Counted from the first letter of the stretch, positions 51,700 through 61,446 are shown. The stretch is DNA of 64,000 nucleotides from Acidobacteriaceae bacterium (GCA_028283625.1 JAPWKG010000008.1:62001-126000); one strand, 5' to 3'. Made by a program: numbers and translations. The notes: generated by a model not told the origin, from the letters alone.

Positions 51700-52767
51700 A
51701 TGGGAATCGTTCGCCCCGGTTTGCTCTGGGTCCTGAGCCTTTTGGCTCTGGCCTCTGTCGCTGCGCCTTTGCAGGCGCAGGAGTCTACCTCGCCCGATGC
51801 ACCGCCGCCGGCCAGTACGGCACCGCCGCCGGATGTCGAGGATCTGCCGGCGACGCAGCGTCTGAAGGTCGGGGTCAATCTGGTCAACGTGTACTTTTCG
51901 GCACGCGACAAGACCGGCTTTGCCGCTGGGTTGACCAAAAATGACTGCGATGTGGCCGAGGATCACCAGCCCCAGACCATCAAAGAGTTCACGCAGGAGA
52001 AGAATTTGCCGCTGACGATCGGCATCCTGCTCGACACCTCCGGCTCGCAGGAGCACGTCCTTCCGCTCGAGCAGGACTCCGGAGCGCGCTTTCTGCGCGA
52101 GGTCCTCACCAAGAAGGACGAAGCGTTCCTGATCTCCTTTGACGTCAACGTCGATCTGCTGGCGGACTTTACCGACAGCCCGAACGAGCTCAAGCGCGCC
52201 ATCGACAAAGCTTCGATCAACGCTGCCAGCTCCTCGGCCGGTATCCCCGGCATCGGTGGTGGGCCCATGCCTACCTCGAACCCCCGTGGCACGTTGCTGT
52301 ATGACGCCGTCTATCTGGCCTCGCATGACAAGCTGCAGGCTCAGGTGGGCCGCAAGGTTCTCATCATTCTGACTGACGGCCAGGATCAGGGGTCGCAGGA
52401 GACGAGCAAGAGCGCGATCGAGGCGGCCCAGAAGGCAAACGTGATTGTTTACCCCATTCTGATTGCCGATCGCGCAGGCTACGCCGCGGCGGGCATGATC
52501 TATACGGGCTCGTCGCAGATGGAGCAGCTTGCGCATGAAACCGGTGGCCGCGTGATCAATGTTGGAAACTCCGGCCGCAAGCTGGAAGATGCTTTCGATC
52601 AGATTCAGGACGAGTTGCGTACGCAGTACCTGCTCAGCTACACGCCGACCAACAAAACCGCTGACGGGAAATATCGCCATATTGAGATGGAATGTGGCAA
52701 GGGGCTGAAGGTGCAGGCTCGTCAGGGATACTACGCTCTCACCGGCGAGGACAACGCGAACGATTAA
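51700..52767 (+). CDS. VWFA-related Acidobacterial secreted protein, plus-strand member of the pair
   Basis: A 355-residue protein with a signal peptide (MGIVRPGLLWVLSLLALASVAAPLQAQ), short Pro-rich linker, the conserved 'LKVGVNLVNVYFSARDKTGFAAGLTKNDCDVAEDHQ' region and a VWA domain with a canonical MIDAS DTSGS and ILTDGQDQ. It ends LVQARQGYYALTG-like, as the partial protein at the left edge does. The gap to the divergent partner is 173 bases. A terminator follows. Confidence 0.9.
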   Translation: MGIVRPGLLWVLSLLALASVAAPLQAQESTSPDAPPPASTAPPPDVEDLPATQRLKVGVNLVNVYFSARDKTGFAAGLTKNDCDVAEDHQPQTIKEFTQEKNLPLTIGILLDTSGSQEHVLPLEQDSGARFLREVLTKKDEAFLISFDVNVDLLADFTDSPNELKRAIDKASINAASSSAGIPGIGGGPMPTSNPRGTLLYDAVYLASHDKLQAQVGRKVLIILTDGQDQGSQETSKSAIEAAQKANVIVYPILIADRAGYAAAGMIYTGSSQMEQLAHETGGRVINVGNSGRKLEDAFDQIQDELRTQYLLSYTPTNKTADGKYRHIEMECGKGLKVQARQGYYALTGEDNAND

Positions 52768-52798
52768 GCTGCAGCGGAAAGTATGGAACGCAAAAAAT

Positions 52799-52834
52799 AG
52801 GGGCACAGTGGATGCATATCGCTGTGCCCCTTTG
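52799..52834. terminator. Terminator between the VWA gene and the phosphodiesterase gene
   Basis: AGGGGCACAG / CTGTGCCCCT, 10-base arms with a 13-base loop, followed by TTG; an A run on the other side gives T residues on the minus strand, where the convergent gene's stop is nine bases away. Confidence 0.75.
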
Positions 52835-52842
52835 CAGTGAGG

Positions 52843-54171
52843 CTACTTGGTAACCGAGACCGGCTGAAGCGGTGCATCGGGGATCTTGACGCCGAGCAGT
52901 TCCGCGAGCGTCGGTGCGATCTGGCGCATATCGATTACGCCGAGGTCTTTGCCTTTGGCAATCTCATCGCCCTTCACCATGAAGCTCGAGCGCAGTGCCG
53001 CGCGGTCGGAGAGATAGCCGTGCGTACCGGTGTGCGGTGCGCCGGTTACGAGTGGGCCGTAGTAGTTGTCGCCTTCGCTGTAGGTGTCGGCAAAGTCCAC
53101 GAGATAGGCTGCGTTCGGAAAGCCGCCGCGCTGGACGATTTCTTCCTGTGTCAGCACGCGAGCGATTCCGTTTGCAGGATCGGCCTTGAGCTTGCTGAGC
53201 AGCGCGCCTACCCTCGCCGTGATCGCTGGGTCGTTGTCCTTCACGACAATCGTTGCCACACCACCGGAGCCCCACATCGCTGCGGTCCAGCTCTCCACCT
53301 TCGGATGCTTGTGTTCCTTCTTGCTTTCCGCAAGCGTCACAAAGCCGTTCTGCACTAACGCGACGTTCAGGTTTACATGGTGCTCTACGGGCAGAAACCC
53401 GTGATCGGAGACGATGACGATGCGCGTATGCGGGTTGACCTTGTGTGCGGCCTCATCGATTGCCTGGACATTGGCGTCGATCTTCTCCAGCTCCGCATCT
53501 GCTTCCGTGCTGAAGGGGCTATGCAGATGTTCCTGGTGGTCCAGGCCGATCAGGTGCACCAGCAGCAGGGAGGGCTTCCACTTGTTTAGGATGCCCACGG
53601 CTTCCTGCGTGCGGAAATCATCCGTGTTCTCCGGTGTGCCCAGTCCGAGCTGCGAGAGAATGTCGCTCGGGTGATACGGCGAGTCGGGTGGCAGGTCCGT
53701 GCGTTCTGACTGCATGCCTTCTGCGATGTTGTAGTCAATCGGCGCACCGACCGTAACCGGCCAGCTTACGGCCGCGGTCTTCAGCCCGGCGGCATCGGCC
53801 ACGGTATACAGCGTGGGAACCTTGATGTCGCGGAAGTCCCAGTACCACTGCCCAGGATGCTCGTCGAGAGGATCGAAGAGCGTGTTGTTGATCACTCCAT
53901 GCTGCGCTGGCCATACGCCGGTCACAATCGTGGTGTGGCTCGGGTAGGTGACGGTGGGGACAACGCCCTGCACGCCGTCAGCGTAGGTGCCCAGCTTCAG
54001 AAAAGAGCGTAGCTCCGGAATCCTCAGGCCGTGTTCCTCGGCATGGGTGACGTACTCCGGCTTCATGCCGTCAATGGAGATCACCACGAGTGATTCCGGC
54101 TTTTGCGCAAACGCGGAAAGCGCAACACAGCTCAGGCCCGCGAGGGCAAGCGAGCGCATGCATGTCTTCAT
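52843..54171 (-). CDS. Secreted nucleotide pyrophosphatase/phosphodiesterase (alkaline phosphatase superfamily)
   Basis: A 442-residue protein with a signal peptide (MKTCMRSLALAGLSCVALSAFAQ). The domain has metal-binding 'VVISIDGMKPEY', the nucleophile Thr in 'VPTVTYPSHTTIVTGVWPAQHGV', 'HLIGLDHQEH', 'VSDHGFLPVEHHVNLN' and 'GTHGYLSDRAALRSSFMVKG', all typical of NPP enzymes. It should hydrolyse phosphodiester or pyrophosphate bonds in nucleotides or lipids outside the cytoplasm. An upstream GTG adds two residues, and the ATG at 54171 is preferred. Confidence 0.92.
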   Translation of the reverse strand: MKTCMRSLALAGLSCVALSAFAQKPESLVVISIDGMKPEYVTHAEEHGLRIPELRSFLKLGTYADGVQGVVPTVTYPSHTTIVTGVWPAQHGVINNTLFDPLDEHPGQWYWDFRDIKVPTLYTVADAAGLKTAAVSWPVTVGAPIDYNIAEGMQSERTDLPPDSPYHPSDILSQLGLGTPENTDDFRTQEAVGILNKWKPSLLLVHLIGLDHQEHLHSPFSTEADAELEKIDANVQAIDEAAHKVNPHTRIVIVSDHGFLPVEHHVNLNVALVQNGFVTLAESKKEHKHPKVESWTAAMWGSGGVATIVVKDNDPAITARVGALLSKLKADPANGIARVLTQEEIVQRGGFPNAAYLVDFADTYSEGDNYYGPLVTGAPHTGTHGYLSDRAALRSSFMVKGDEIAKGKDLGVIDMRQIAPTLAELLGVKIPDAPLQPVSVTK

Positions 54172-54233
54172 GCACACGATGCTCGCAGAGTTGTGTTGCG
54201 CTCAGGTTTCAGCGCGTCGTCTGTTTCGGGAAA

Positions 54234-54938
54234 CTACGCGTTCATCACCCCGGAGTAGACGGCCATGCCGGCAACAGCGTCCACGCCCATCGCGTCCAGC
54301 GAATCGACCTCGGCCTGTTCCTTGATCCCGCCGGCAACGATGAGTTGTTTGGCCGTTGTGGAGCGCAGAATGGCTGCGACATCGATCGGGAAGCCCTGCA
54401 TGGTGCCCTCTGTATCCACGTGGGTGTAGAGGAAGGCGGCGCAGGAGTCTTCAAGCCAGGTCACGGCTTCTTCCGGTGTCAGGGATACGGTTTCCTTCCA
54501 GCCGCGTACCGCTACGTTGCCGCCCTTGGTGTCGACGGAGAAGCACAGCGCGTCTTCTCCTACGGCCTTCTTCAATGACTCGGCGAACTCCAGCCGAATG
54601 AGCTTATGGCGGCGCTTCGGCTCCTCCTCGGCCTGCGCGCCAAAGAGCGAGCTGCCGAAGATCACGCGCTTGGCACCGAGTGCAAGCAGACGCTGTGCGT
54701 CGTCCGCTGTGCGCAGGCCTCCACCCACCTGGCAGGGAAGACGCTTGCAAATCATCTCGATCAGGGCACGATTCTCTCCCTGCCGCATCGCTGCGTCGAG
54801 GTCGATCAGCTGTACGAGTGGGTACTTGGAGAAGCGGTCAATCCAGTAGTCAAAGTCGTCGAAGCTGAGTTTGAGCTTTTCGCCCTGCACAAGCTGGACG
54901 ATCTTGCCGCCCATAAGGTCAATCGAAGGAATAAGCAC
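54234..54938 (-). CDS. hisA: Phosphoribosylformimino-AICAR ribotide isomerase
   Basis: A 234-residue (beta-alpha)8 barrel that isomerises ProFAR to PRFAR in histidine synthesis. Catalytic Asp residues are visible: Asp 7 (IPSIDLMGGK) and Asp 136 or 175 (FSVDTKGG, THVDTEGT); VGGGLRT and VAGGI bind phosphate. The protein is rather divergent from the E. coli type ('KLKLSFDDFDYWIDRFSKYPLVQ' region), but the position as last gene of the his operon supports the call. The start is GTG at 54936-54938 with AAGGA ten bases upstream. It is 60 bases downstream of hisF. Confidence 0.93.
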   Translation of the reverse strand: MLIPSIDLMGGKIVQLVQGEKLKLSFDDFDYWIDRFSKYPLVQLIDLDAAMRQGENRALIEMICKRLPCQVGGGLRTADDAQRLLALGAKRVIFGSSLFGAQAEEEPKRRHKLIRLEFAESLKKAVGEDALCFSVDTKGGNVAVRGWKETVSLTPEEAVTWLEDSCAAFLYTHVDTEGTMQGFPIDVAAILRSTTAKQLIVAGGIKEQAEVDSLDAMGVDAVAGMAVYSGVMNA

Positions 54939-54998
54939 GGAGGGTTGTCCTTGAAGGTTGATGCCGCGGTATGCGGTGGTGAAGAAAAGTGCGTTGGT

Positions 54999-55769
54999 TC
55001 AGCAGGGCAGGCGCATTGCGACACCGCTGCGCGCAACCTCTGCCTTGAGCGCACGGCTATCGGTAACGCCGAAGTGGAAGATGCTGGCTGCAAGCGCAGC
55101 ATCGGCTCGTCCGCGTGTGAAGACTTCTGCAAAGTGCTGAGCATTGCCTGCGCCGCCCGAGGCGATGACGGGAATCTGCACCGCTGCGGAAACCGCTGCG
55201 GTCAGCTCGCAATCAAAGCCGTTGCGTGTGCCGTCGGAGTCCATGCTGGTCAGCAGGATTTCTCCCGCGCCGCGCTGTTCGGCCTCCTGAGCCCACTCCA
55301 CCACCCGCCGTCCCGTCGGCTTGCGTCCACCGCTGGCGAAGACTTCGGCTTCGCGCGGGTCTTTACCTTCGCGGCGTGCGTCGATAGCCACAATGACCGC
55401 TTGCGCGCCGAAGCTGCTACCGATTTCGCCAATCAGCTCCGGCCGCACAAGGGCAGAGGAGTTGATCGAGACCTTATCGGCGCCTGCGTCGAAGACCGCG
55501 GCCGCGTCTTCCGCTGAGCGAATGCCTCCGCCGACGGTGAAGGGGACAAAGAGCTTTTCCGCCGTGCGCTTTACGGTGTCGAGCAGTGTGCTGCGGCCTT
55601 CATGCGTGGCTGTAATGTCGAGCAGCACAATCTCATCGGCGCCTGCAGCAGCATGGCGATGCGCCAGCTCTGCGGGGTCGCCCGCATCGACGATATCGAC
55701 AAACTGAATGCCTTTCACGACGCGTCCTCCGCGGACATCCAGGCAGGCGATCACTCGTTTGGTCAGCAT
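54999..55769 (-). CDS. hisF: Imidazole glycerol phosphate synthase subunit HisF
   Basis: A 256-residue cyclase subunit barrel. Asp 11 in ACLDVRGG and the second Asp in 'VAIDARR' are the catalytic pair; 'FTVGGGIRS', '[12 protein letters not shown]' and '[12 protein letters not shown]' are also present. It uses ammonia from HisH to form imidazole glycerol phosphate and AICAR. It starts seven bases after the hisH stop. The upstream extension of the open frame belongs to hisH. Confidence 0.98.
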   Translation of the reverse strand: MLTKRVIACLDVRGGRVVKGIQFVDIVDAGDPAELAHRHAAAGADEIVLLDITATHEGRSTLLDTVKRTAEKLFVPFTVGGGIRSAEDAAAVFDAGADKVSINSSALVRPELIGEIGSSFGAQAVIVAIDARREGKDPREAEVFASGGRKPTGRRVVEWAQEAEQRGAGEILLTSMDSDGTRNGFDCELTAAVSAAVQIPVIASGGAGNAQHFAEVFTRGRADAALAASIFHFGVTDSRALKAEVARSGVAMRLPC

Positions 55770-55776
55770 ATGAGTC

Positions 55777-56388
55777 TTAGAGCTCCAGAAAGTTACGCAG
55801 CACCTGCAGGCCTGTCTCTGCGGATTTCTCCGGATGAAATTGCACGCCCATGACGTTGCCGCGCTCAACGGCGGCCGTAAAGTCTCCGCCATACGGGGTC
55901 GTCGCAGCGGTGTCGGCACTTACCGGGGCACGCCATGAATGCGTGTAGTACACAAAACTTCCGTCCGCAACGCCGGCAAACAGTTTGGAGTCCGGACGGA
56001 TTTTCTCTATCGAGTTCCATCCCACATGAGGCGACTTCAGCTCTCCGCCGTTGTAGCGTGCAGGGAAGTGTTCGCAACGTGCGGCGAAGTGTCCCAGCCC
56101 CTCTGTTTCAGGAGCCTCGGTCGAGCCTTCGTACAACCACTGCAGCCCGACGCAGATGCCCAGAAACGGTGTGCCGTTTGCCGTGGCCTCGCGAATGCTT
56201 TGCGTCAACTTCAGGTCGTGCAGAAGCTGCGTGGCGCGGAAGTGTCCCACGCCCGGCAGCACCACCTTGCTGGCACGCAGAACCTCTTCCGGAGATTGCG
56301 TGACAACGATGTTCTCTGCGCCAAGATGCTTCAACGCTTTCACCACGCTGGTAAGATTGCCCGCTTTGTAATCAATGACTGCGATCAT
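55777..56388 (-). CDS. hisH: Imidazole glycerol phosphate synthase glutaminase subunit HisH
   Basis: A 203-residue class I glutamine amidotransferase. Catalytic triad: Cys 79 in LGICVGLQW, His 185 and Glu 187 in QFHPEKS. The opening IDYKAGNL and 'VLPGVGHF' are typical. It is 11 bases downstream of hisB and 7 upstream of hisF, so the two subunits are made together. Confidence 0.98.
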   Translation of the reverse strand: MIAVIDYKAGNLTSVVKALKHLGAENIVVTQSPEEVLRASKVVLPGVGHFRATQLLHDLKLTQSIREATANGTPFLGICVGLQWLYEGSTEAPETEGLGHFAARCEHFPARYNGGELKSPHVGWNSIEKIRPDSKLFAGVADGSFVYYTHSWRAPVSADTAATTPYGGDFTAAVERGNVMGVQFHPEKSAETGLQVLRNFLEL

Positions 56389-56399
56389 GTGCGCCTCGA

Positions 56400-57038
56400 T
56401 TACAGCAAACCCTTGGTGCTTGGCAGCAGATCCTTCATGCGTTCGTCCTTCGAGCAGGCCCCGCGCATCGCACGGGCAAATGCCTTGAAGATAGCTTCAA
56501 TCTTGTGGTGATTGTTGCGGCCGTACATCGTCTTCACGTGGATGTTGCATTTGGCGCCGCGGGCAAAGCCATCGAAGAAGTCCGGAACGAGCTCCGTCTG
56601 CAGATCGCCGACAACGGGGACGGTCAACTGGTCGTCCACCACGCAGGCAACGCGCCCGGAAAGATCGACAGCGCAGACCGCGAGCGTTTCATCCATGGTC
56701 ATTACGAAGTAGCCCGCACGCAGAATGCCGCGCTTGTCGCCCAGTGCCTCTGCGAAGGCTTCTCCCAGAGCGATGCCTACGTCTTCCACCGTGTGGTGCT
56801 GGTCGACGTCAAGATCGCCGATACACTTCAGCTCCAGATCGAATCCGCCGTGCTTGGCAAAGCTTTCAAGCATATGGTCGAAGAAGCGTATGCCGGTCGA
56901 AATCTTGTATGTACCCATGCCGTCTACGTTCAGACGGAGGTTGATGTCAGTTTCCAGCGTCTTGCGCTCGACCTTGCCGATGCGTTGGATTTCGCTTGAG
57001 GCAAGCTTGGTTCCGATCTCTTCTACAGCATCACTCAT
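56400..57038 (-). CDS. hisB: Imidazoleglycerol-phosphate dehydratase
   Basis: A 212-residue monofunctional dehydratase (no N-terminal histidinol-phosphatase as in E. coli HisB). Manganese-binding motifs: '[22 protein letters not shown]' region (reads [11 protein letters not shown]), '[18 protein letters not shown]' and '[18 protein letters not shown]'. Its start ATGAGTGATG overlaps the end of hisC by eight bases, so the two are coupled. Confidence 0.98.
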   Translation of the reverse strand: MSDAVEEIGTKLASSEIQRIGKVERKTLETDINLRLNVDGMGTYKISTGIRFFDHMLESFAKHGGFDLELKCIGDLDVDQHHTVEDVGIALGEAFAEALGDKRGILRAGYFVMTMDETLAVCAVDLSGRVACVVDDQLTVPVVGDLQTELVPDFFDGFARGAKCNIHVKTMYGRNNHHKIEAIFKAFARAMRGACSKDERMKDLLPSTKGLL

Positions 57039-58272
57039 AATCGCGTTCTCCCTTGGCGGTGCGGCCTTGCGCCAGTACGCTTTCGGCTGGCGTCCATTGA
57101 ATTTCATCGAGTGAAGCACGCAGCGCGTCGAGCCCGGCGGTGACCTGTTGCTCTGAGCCGATGGTGATGCGGACGTAGCCATCGCAACCGGGGTCTGCGG
57201 AGCGGTCGCGCAGCAGGACGCCACGGCGACGCATCGCGTCAACCAGCAGCTTGTGCTTGGCGCCGATATCCATCAGCACGAAGTTTGCAGCGGATGGCCA
57301 TGTGCGGATGCCCCACTGTTTGCAGGTTTCCTGCACGCGCTCGCGGCCCTGGTGGATGAGCGTCGTATACGAATTCAGGTACTCCTGATCCGCAACGGCC
57401 TCCGGCAGCACTGCCAGCGCAACGCCGTTCACGTTGTACGGCGAGCTGACTTTGCGTACGAAATCGATCAGGCGCTTCGGCCCGCAGAGCATGCCCGCGC
57501 GCAGATTCGCAAGACCGTAGGCCTTGGAGAAGGTCCGTGCGACGATGATGTTCGCGATACTGCCGACATCGCTCATCACGCTGTCGCCGTGAAAGTGGTA
57601 GTAGGCTTCGTCGACCATCAAGACCGCCTGCGGTGCGGCCTCCGCAATCGCGAGCAGGTGCTCACGTGAGATCGTCGAGCCGGTCGGATTGTTTGGAGAC
57701 GCGACGATGATGAGCTTGGTGCGTGGCGTAATGGCATCGAGGAAGCGTTCGAAAGGGAACTCGAAGCTGTCATCGCACTGCACCTTCACCAGACCGCTGG
57801 TCATCATTGCGACCGAGACGTCATACATGAAGAAGGTCGGCGTGCAGATGAGAGCTTCATCGCCTTCGTCGAGAAACGCGCAAGCCATCAGGTGAATCGC
57901 TTCATCAACGCCGTTGGTCAAAAGAACCTGCTCGGCGGTCAGGCCATGCGCTTGGGCCACGATCTCTTCAACGGCCTGACGCTCGGGGTAAATCGTCAAG
58001 GTTTCGGCCGTGATCTCGCGCATCTTAGCCAGCACGCGCGGGCTAGGAGCGATCGTGTTCTCGTTGAAGTCGAGTCGAAGCGCATTACGCCCTGCGAGCG
58101 GCGGATGGTACTCCGGCATCTCGAGCACGCGCTTGCGTGGTTGCACCTCGGCCATCGCAGGCAGGTGGCTCAGTTTGTGCAGAATTTCATGCTCGAGCGT
58201 TCCTCCGGAGGAGCGAAGCTCTTCGAGCAGTGATTGAGGGATTCCTTTGGCTAACTTTGACGCAACGCTCAT
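57031..58272 (-). CDS. hisC: Histidinol-phosphate aminotransferase
   Basis: A 413-residue class II PLP aminotransferase. Lys 250 in [15 protein letters not shown] carries PLP; '[14 protein letters not shown]', 'NNPTGS', 'DEAYYHFHG' and the final '[11 protein letters not shown]' are present. It is about 50 residues longer than usual at the N-terminus ([16 protein letters not shown]..), and because the ATG overlaps the hisD stop (ATGA), I keep this start; the extension may be an added helix region. Confidence 0.96.
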   Translation of the reverse strand: MSVASKLAKGIPQSLLEELRSSGGTLEHEILHKLSHLPAMAEVQPRKRVLEMPEYHPPLAGRNALRLDFNENTIAPSPRVLAKMREITAETLTIYPERQAVEEIVAQAHGLTAEQVLLTNGVDEAIHLMACAFLDEGDEALICTPTFFMYDVSVAMMTSGLVKVQCDDSFEFPFERFLDAITPRTKLIIVASPNNPTGSTISREHLLAIAEAAPQAVLMVDEAYYHFHGDSVMSDVGSIANIIVARTFSKAYGLANLRAGMLCGPKRLIDFVRKVSSPYNVNGVALAVLPEAVADQEYLNSYTTLIHQGRERVQETCKQWGIRTWPSAANFVLMDIGAKHKLLVDAMRRRGVLLRDRSADPGCDGYVRITIGSEQQVTAGLDALRASLDEIQWTPAESVLAQGRTAKGERDYE

Positions 58273-59528
58273 CGCATCCTCACCCGCACGCTGTCCGCGT
58301 GTCCTTTGAGTCCTTCAGCTTCAGCCAGCGCTATGGTGTGCGGGCCGATCTCGCGCAGTGCATCGCGCGTGTACTGCTGCACGGTTATGACCTTCACGAA
58401 GTCGAGCACGCTCAGTCCACCGCGAATCCGTCCATTGCGGCCAGTCGGCAGCACATGGTTGGGGCCGGAGATGTAATCGCCCATGGACTGCGGCGTGTAA
58501 TGGCCGATGAACACAGAGCCTGCGTTCTTGACCCAGCGAAGATCGGAGCCTGCATCGACAGTCAGATGCTCCGGCGCAAGGCGATTGGTGAGCGTCTGCG
58601 CTTCTTCTGCATCTTGAGTGACAAAGGCATAGCCTTGTGCCGCAAGCGAGGTCAACGCAATCTCATTGCCCCTGGCCTGCTCGGTAGCCTGTTGCGTTAC
58701 CTCTTCTGCCAGAGCTGCGTTGCTCGTAATCAGAATTGGCAGCGCTTCAGGATCATGCTCGGCCTGCGCCACAAGGTCGGCTGCAATTCCCGCGGCATCG
58801 CCCGTTTCGCTGGTGACAACAATCTCGGTAGGCCCTGCGGGCATATCGATGCCGGTTTCCTGTGAGATGGCTTGCTTGGCCGCCGTTACATAGAGATTGC
58901 CGGGGCCGACAATCTTGTCGACCGGCGCAATCGTCTGTGTGCCGTACGCCATGGCGGCGATCGCTTGCGAGCCGCCTACACGGTAAAACTCGGTAATGTT
59001 TGCAAGGTAAGCGGCTGCAAGTGTTTCGCGTGCCGGTTTGGGGCTGCAGACCACGATGCGCTCCACTCCGGCAACCTGTGCCGGAGTCGCCGTCATAAAC
59101 AGCGTGGAGGGCAAAGGATAGCGTCCACCCGGGACGTAGCAACCCACAGCGCCGAGCGGACGAACAATCTGTCCGACCTCCATGCCTTCTACAGGGCGAA
59201 AGCTCCAGGCGCGCGGAAGCTGGCGCTCCGCAAACGCACGGATATTGGCTTGCGCCAGACGCATGGCCGCCTTCAGCTCTTCACTGGTTTCGTTCCAGGC
59301 GGCTTCCATCTCTTCCCGTGTAACGAGCAGCGGCTGTGCGTCGGTAAGGCCGTCGAACTTTGCTGCGAACTCACGAAGCGCTTCATCGCCTCGCGTGCGA
59401 ACAGCGTGGAGTACCTCGCGTACTACGGGATCAACCTTGGCGGTGTTGGTCGCGCCGCGTTGTTCCAGTTCACGAAGCACGGCCTCTGTGGCCGCAGCGT
59501 TCTCGCCGAATGTCTTGAGGATCTTCAT
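58269..59528 (-). CDS. hisD: Histidinol dehydrogenase
   Basis: A 419-residue zinc-dependent NAD enzyme for the last two oxidation steps to histidine. Signatures: 'VPGGRYPLPSTLFMTATPAQVAGV', 'GSQAIAAMAYGTQTIAPVDKIVGPGNLYVTAAK', 'IDMPAGPTEIVV' and 'FIGHYTPQSMGDYISGPNHVLPT'. It begins 24 bases after the stop of the membrane protein gene and overlaps hisC by four bases. Confidence 0.98.
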   Translation of the reverse strand: MKILKTFGENAAATEAVLRELEQRGATNTAKVDPVVREVLHAVRTRGDEALREFAAKFDGLTDAQPLLVTREEMEAAWNETSEELKAAMRLAQANIRAFAERQLPRAWSFRPVEGMEVGQIVRPLGAVGCYVPGGRYPLPSTLFMTATPAQVAGVERIVVCSPKPARETLAAAYLANITEFYRVGGSQAIAAMAYGTQTIAPVDKIVGPGNLYVTAAKQAISQETGIDMPAGPTEIVVTSETGDAAGIAADLVAQAEHDPEALPILITSNAALAEEVTQQATEQARGNEIALTSLAAQGYAFVTQDAEEAQTLTNRLAPEHLTVDAGSDLRWVKNAGSVFIGHYTPQSMGDYISGPNHVLPTGRNGRIRGGLSVLDFVKVITVQQYTRDALREIGPHTIALAEAEGLKGHADSVRVRMR

Positions 59529-59552
59529 GATGCCCTTATCGTTGCGAAGACG

Positions 59553-60047
59553 TTACTGGTATCGGCGCTTGCTGCCGCCGTTGTTCATGTTGGGCGGCAT
59601 ATAGCCTTTGGGAGGCGTCGGGATACCACGCTGAGGATTGCGCATCTGCGCCTCCATCAGGCGGCGTTCACCACGCGGCCCCGTCATGACGGCGCGCTTG
59701 GAGGACTCCTGCGAAGCCGGATAGATGCGCTTGGGATTCTTCGGGTCGAGAACCACGGGCACACGCGAGCCGGGCTGCATCTGCGCACGCGGGTCGAGAC
59801 GCGAACGCATGGTGACTTCGTGCGCTGCGCTTGCGCCTGGCTCCTGCACGCGCAGGGTGATCTTGTACAGATCACCCTGAATTCTGCCGAACATCTTGAC
59901 CGGTTGCATGGAGACAAGTGTGGCGAAAACGACCGTGCCGGTAGCGTCTATCTTCTTCTGCCGGCGCTGCTCCCAGAAGAAGCGCACAAGCGTGAAGAGT
60001 GCGGCCGCCGCAATCACATAGCCAAGAATCGAGAAAAAGATCTTCAT
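59553..60047 (-). CDS. Unknown single-pass membrane protein inside the his operon
   Basis: A 164-residue protein with one N-terminal membrane helix (about 4-24, KIFFSILGYVIAAAALFTLVRFF), a basic stretch, a beta domain of about 75 residues (ATGTVVFATLVSMQPVKMFG..YKITLRVQEPG) resembling DUF3592/OB-type small domains, and a basic, Pro/Asn-rich tail (PKGYMPPNMNNGGSKRRYQ). AGGGG precedes the ATG. It lies 12 bases after hisG and 24 before hisD, on the same strand. I do not recognise a histidine-pathway role. Confidence 0.75.
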   Translation of the reverse strand: MKIFFSILGYVIAAAALFTLVRFFWEQRRQKKIDATGTVVFATLVSMQPVKMFGRIQGDLYKITLRVQEPGASAAHEVTMRSRLDPRAQMQPGSRVPVVLDPKNPKRIYPASQESSKRAVMTGPRGERRLMEAQMRNPQRGIPTPPKGYMPPNMNNGGSKRRYQ

Positions 60048-60059
60048 AGCGTCAACCCC

Positions 60060-60935
60060 TTACAGAACAACCTTGCTAAGCGGGAACTCAACGATACCTG
60101 TACCGCCGGCGTTCTTTAGCTGCGGAATGATGTCGCGCACGGTGTGCTGTTCAAGAATGGTGTTCACCGCAACCCAATTCTTATCGCGCAGCTCGCTTAC
60201 CGTCGGCGAGTTCAGCGCCGGGAGTACGTCGAGTACCGCATCGAGGTTTGCCTTCTCCACGTTGAGCATCAGGCCCACCTGGTTCTGCGCGGCCATGGCG
60301 CCATTGAGCATCAGGCTTAGCGTCTCGATCTTCTTGCGCTTGAAGTCATCTTGCCACGCAGCTTTGTTTGCAATGAGCTGCGTTTCGGACTCCATCAGCA
60401 CCTCGATGATGCGGAGCCGGTTGGCGCGTAGAGAGCTGCCTGTTTCCGTAACTTCGACAATCGCATCTGCGAGCATCGGCGGTTTGACCTCGGTTGCACC
60501 CCAGCTGAACTCAACCGTTACCGGAATATTGCGTTCAGCAAAGAAGCGCTTGGAGAACTCCACCAGTTCGGTCGCGATGGTCTTGCCTGCAAGATCTTCG
60601 GCCTTCTGGTACGGAGAGTCTTCCGGGACGGCAAGCACCCACTTCACCTTGGTGCGGCTGGCCTTGGAGTAGGTCAGGGAGGTAACGCGTTCGACGTCGG
60701 CCAGGTTCTCGAGCACCCAATCGTTGCCGGTCAATCCGGCATCCAGCGCACCGTGCTCTACGTAGCGAGCCATCTCCTGCGCTCGCACCAGCATGCACTC
60801 GATTTCGGGATCGTCGATGGAAGGGAAGTAGGAGCGGCCGCTGGCGTAAATGTTCCAGCCTGCACGCGCGAACAGCGCAAGTGTTGCTTCCTGCAAACTA
60901 CCCTTGGGAATTCCGAGCTTCAGTTTGTTGCCCAT
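60060..60935 (-). CDS. hisG: ATP phosphoribosyltransferase, long form
   Basis: A 291-residue HisG_L, which commits ATP and PRPP to histidine synthesis. '[23 protein letters not shown]', '[13 protein letters not shown]' and '[25 protein letters not shown]' mark the catalytic domains; the C-terminal ACT-like regulatory domain (about 220-291: [22 protein letters not shown]..) means it does not need HisZ and is likely feedback-inhibited by histidine. AAGGA lies before the ATG at 60935. It is 68 bases downstream of hisI. Confidence 0.97.
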   Translation of the reverse strand: MGNKLKLGIPKGSLQEATLALFARAGWNIYASGRSYFPSIDDPEIECMLVRAQEMARYVEHGALDAGLTGNDWVLENLADVERVTSLTYSKASRTKVKWVLAVPEDSPYQKAEDLAGKTIATELVEFSKRFFAERNIPVTVEFSWGATEVKPPMLADAIVEVTETGSSLRANRLRIIEVLMESETQLIANKAAWQDDFKRKKIETLSLMLNGAMAAQNQVGLMLNVEKANLDAVLDVLPALNSPTVSELRDKNWVAVNTILEQHTVRDIIPQLKNAGGTGIVEFPLSKVVL

Positions 60936-61003
60936 ATGTCCTTTCACACGCATTACAGCGAAGAAAACGTTGTTGGTTCAGAAGTGTTGGCAGAGAGCCG
61001 CAG

Positions 61004-61351
61004 TTATTTGGCTGCGTCGGCAATCGGCTTCGTGAAGCAGCTCACCGTGCCTTCATGGCAGACCAGACCATCGCCTTCGACGACGACGCGGAACAGCAGC
61101 GCATCGTTGTCACAATCGGTGGAGGCAGAGACGATCTTCAGGCGATTCCCGCTGGTTTCGCCCTTCATCCAGAGCTTGTTGCGTGTGCGGGACCAGAAGG
61201 TGACAAAGCCGGTTTCGAGCGTCTTGGCATAGCTCAGCTCGTTGAGAAAGCCCAGCATCAGAACCTGTCCGGTGTTAGCGTCCTGCACGATGCCGGCGAC
61301 GAGGCCGCCAGCTTTTTCAAAGTCGATTGCGAGAGTGTCGGTTGCGGTCAT
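61004..61351 (-). CDS. hisI: Phosphoribosyl-AMP cyclohydrolase
   Basis: A 115-residue cyclohydrolase (third step). Signatures: 'DANTGQVLMLGFLNELSYAKTLETG', 'WSRTRNKLWMKGETSGN' and the metal-binding 'STDCDNDALLFRV' with 'CHEGTVSCF'. There is no fused HisE (pyrophosphohydrolase) domain, and hisE is not next to it. It is the first structural gene of the operon, preceded at 129 bases by the stop of the His-rich leader and, in between, by an intrinsic terminator. Confidence 0.96.
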   Translation of the reverse strand: MTATDTLAIDFEKAGGLVAGIVQDANTGQVLMLGFLNELSYAKTLETGFVTFWSRTRNKLWMKGETSGNRLKIVSASTDCDNDALLFRVVVEGDGLVCHEGTVSCFTKPIADAAK

Positions 61352-61412
61352 GGGGAAAGAAATCTTTCTTTTGTCTGCTGCTGTTCTGTGGTTCCGCTTC
61401 CTCGAGCGCAGC

Positions 61413-61446
61413 AAAAAGCCCGCTCGCTGATTCGCGGAGGCGGGCT
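61413..61446 (-). terminator. Putative attenuator terminator between hisL and hisI
   Basis: On the minus strand AGCCCGC and GCGGGCT (61440-61446 and 61417-61423) pair, with an inner CGC/GCG, followed directly by TTTTT (shared with 61413-61417). It ends about 60 bases upstream of hisI inside what should be its leader RNA. The stretch GAGTGGGC in the leader (61512-61519) can pair with the 5' arm (GCCCGCCTC, one bulge) and form an alternative antiterminator; that pairing is my inference. Confidence 0.75.

Noticed and set aside
58872-60119. 415-codon plus-strand frame opposite hisD and the membrane protein gene
   Set aside because: Antisense shadow of the his operon; the opposite strand has coherent start/stop overlaps and family motifs.
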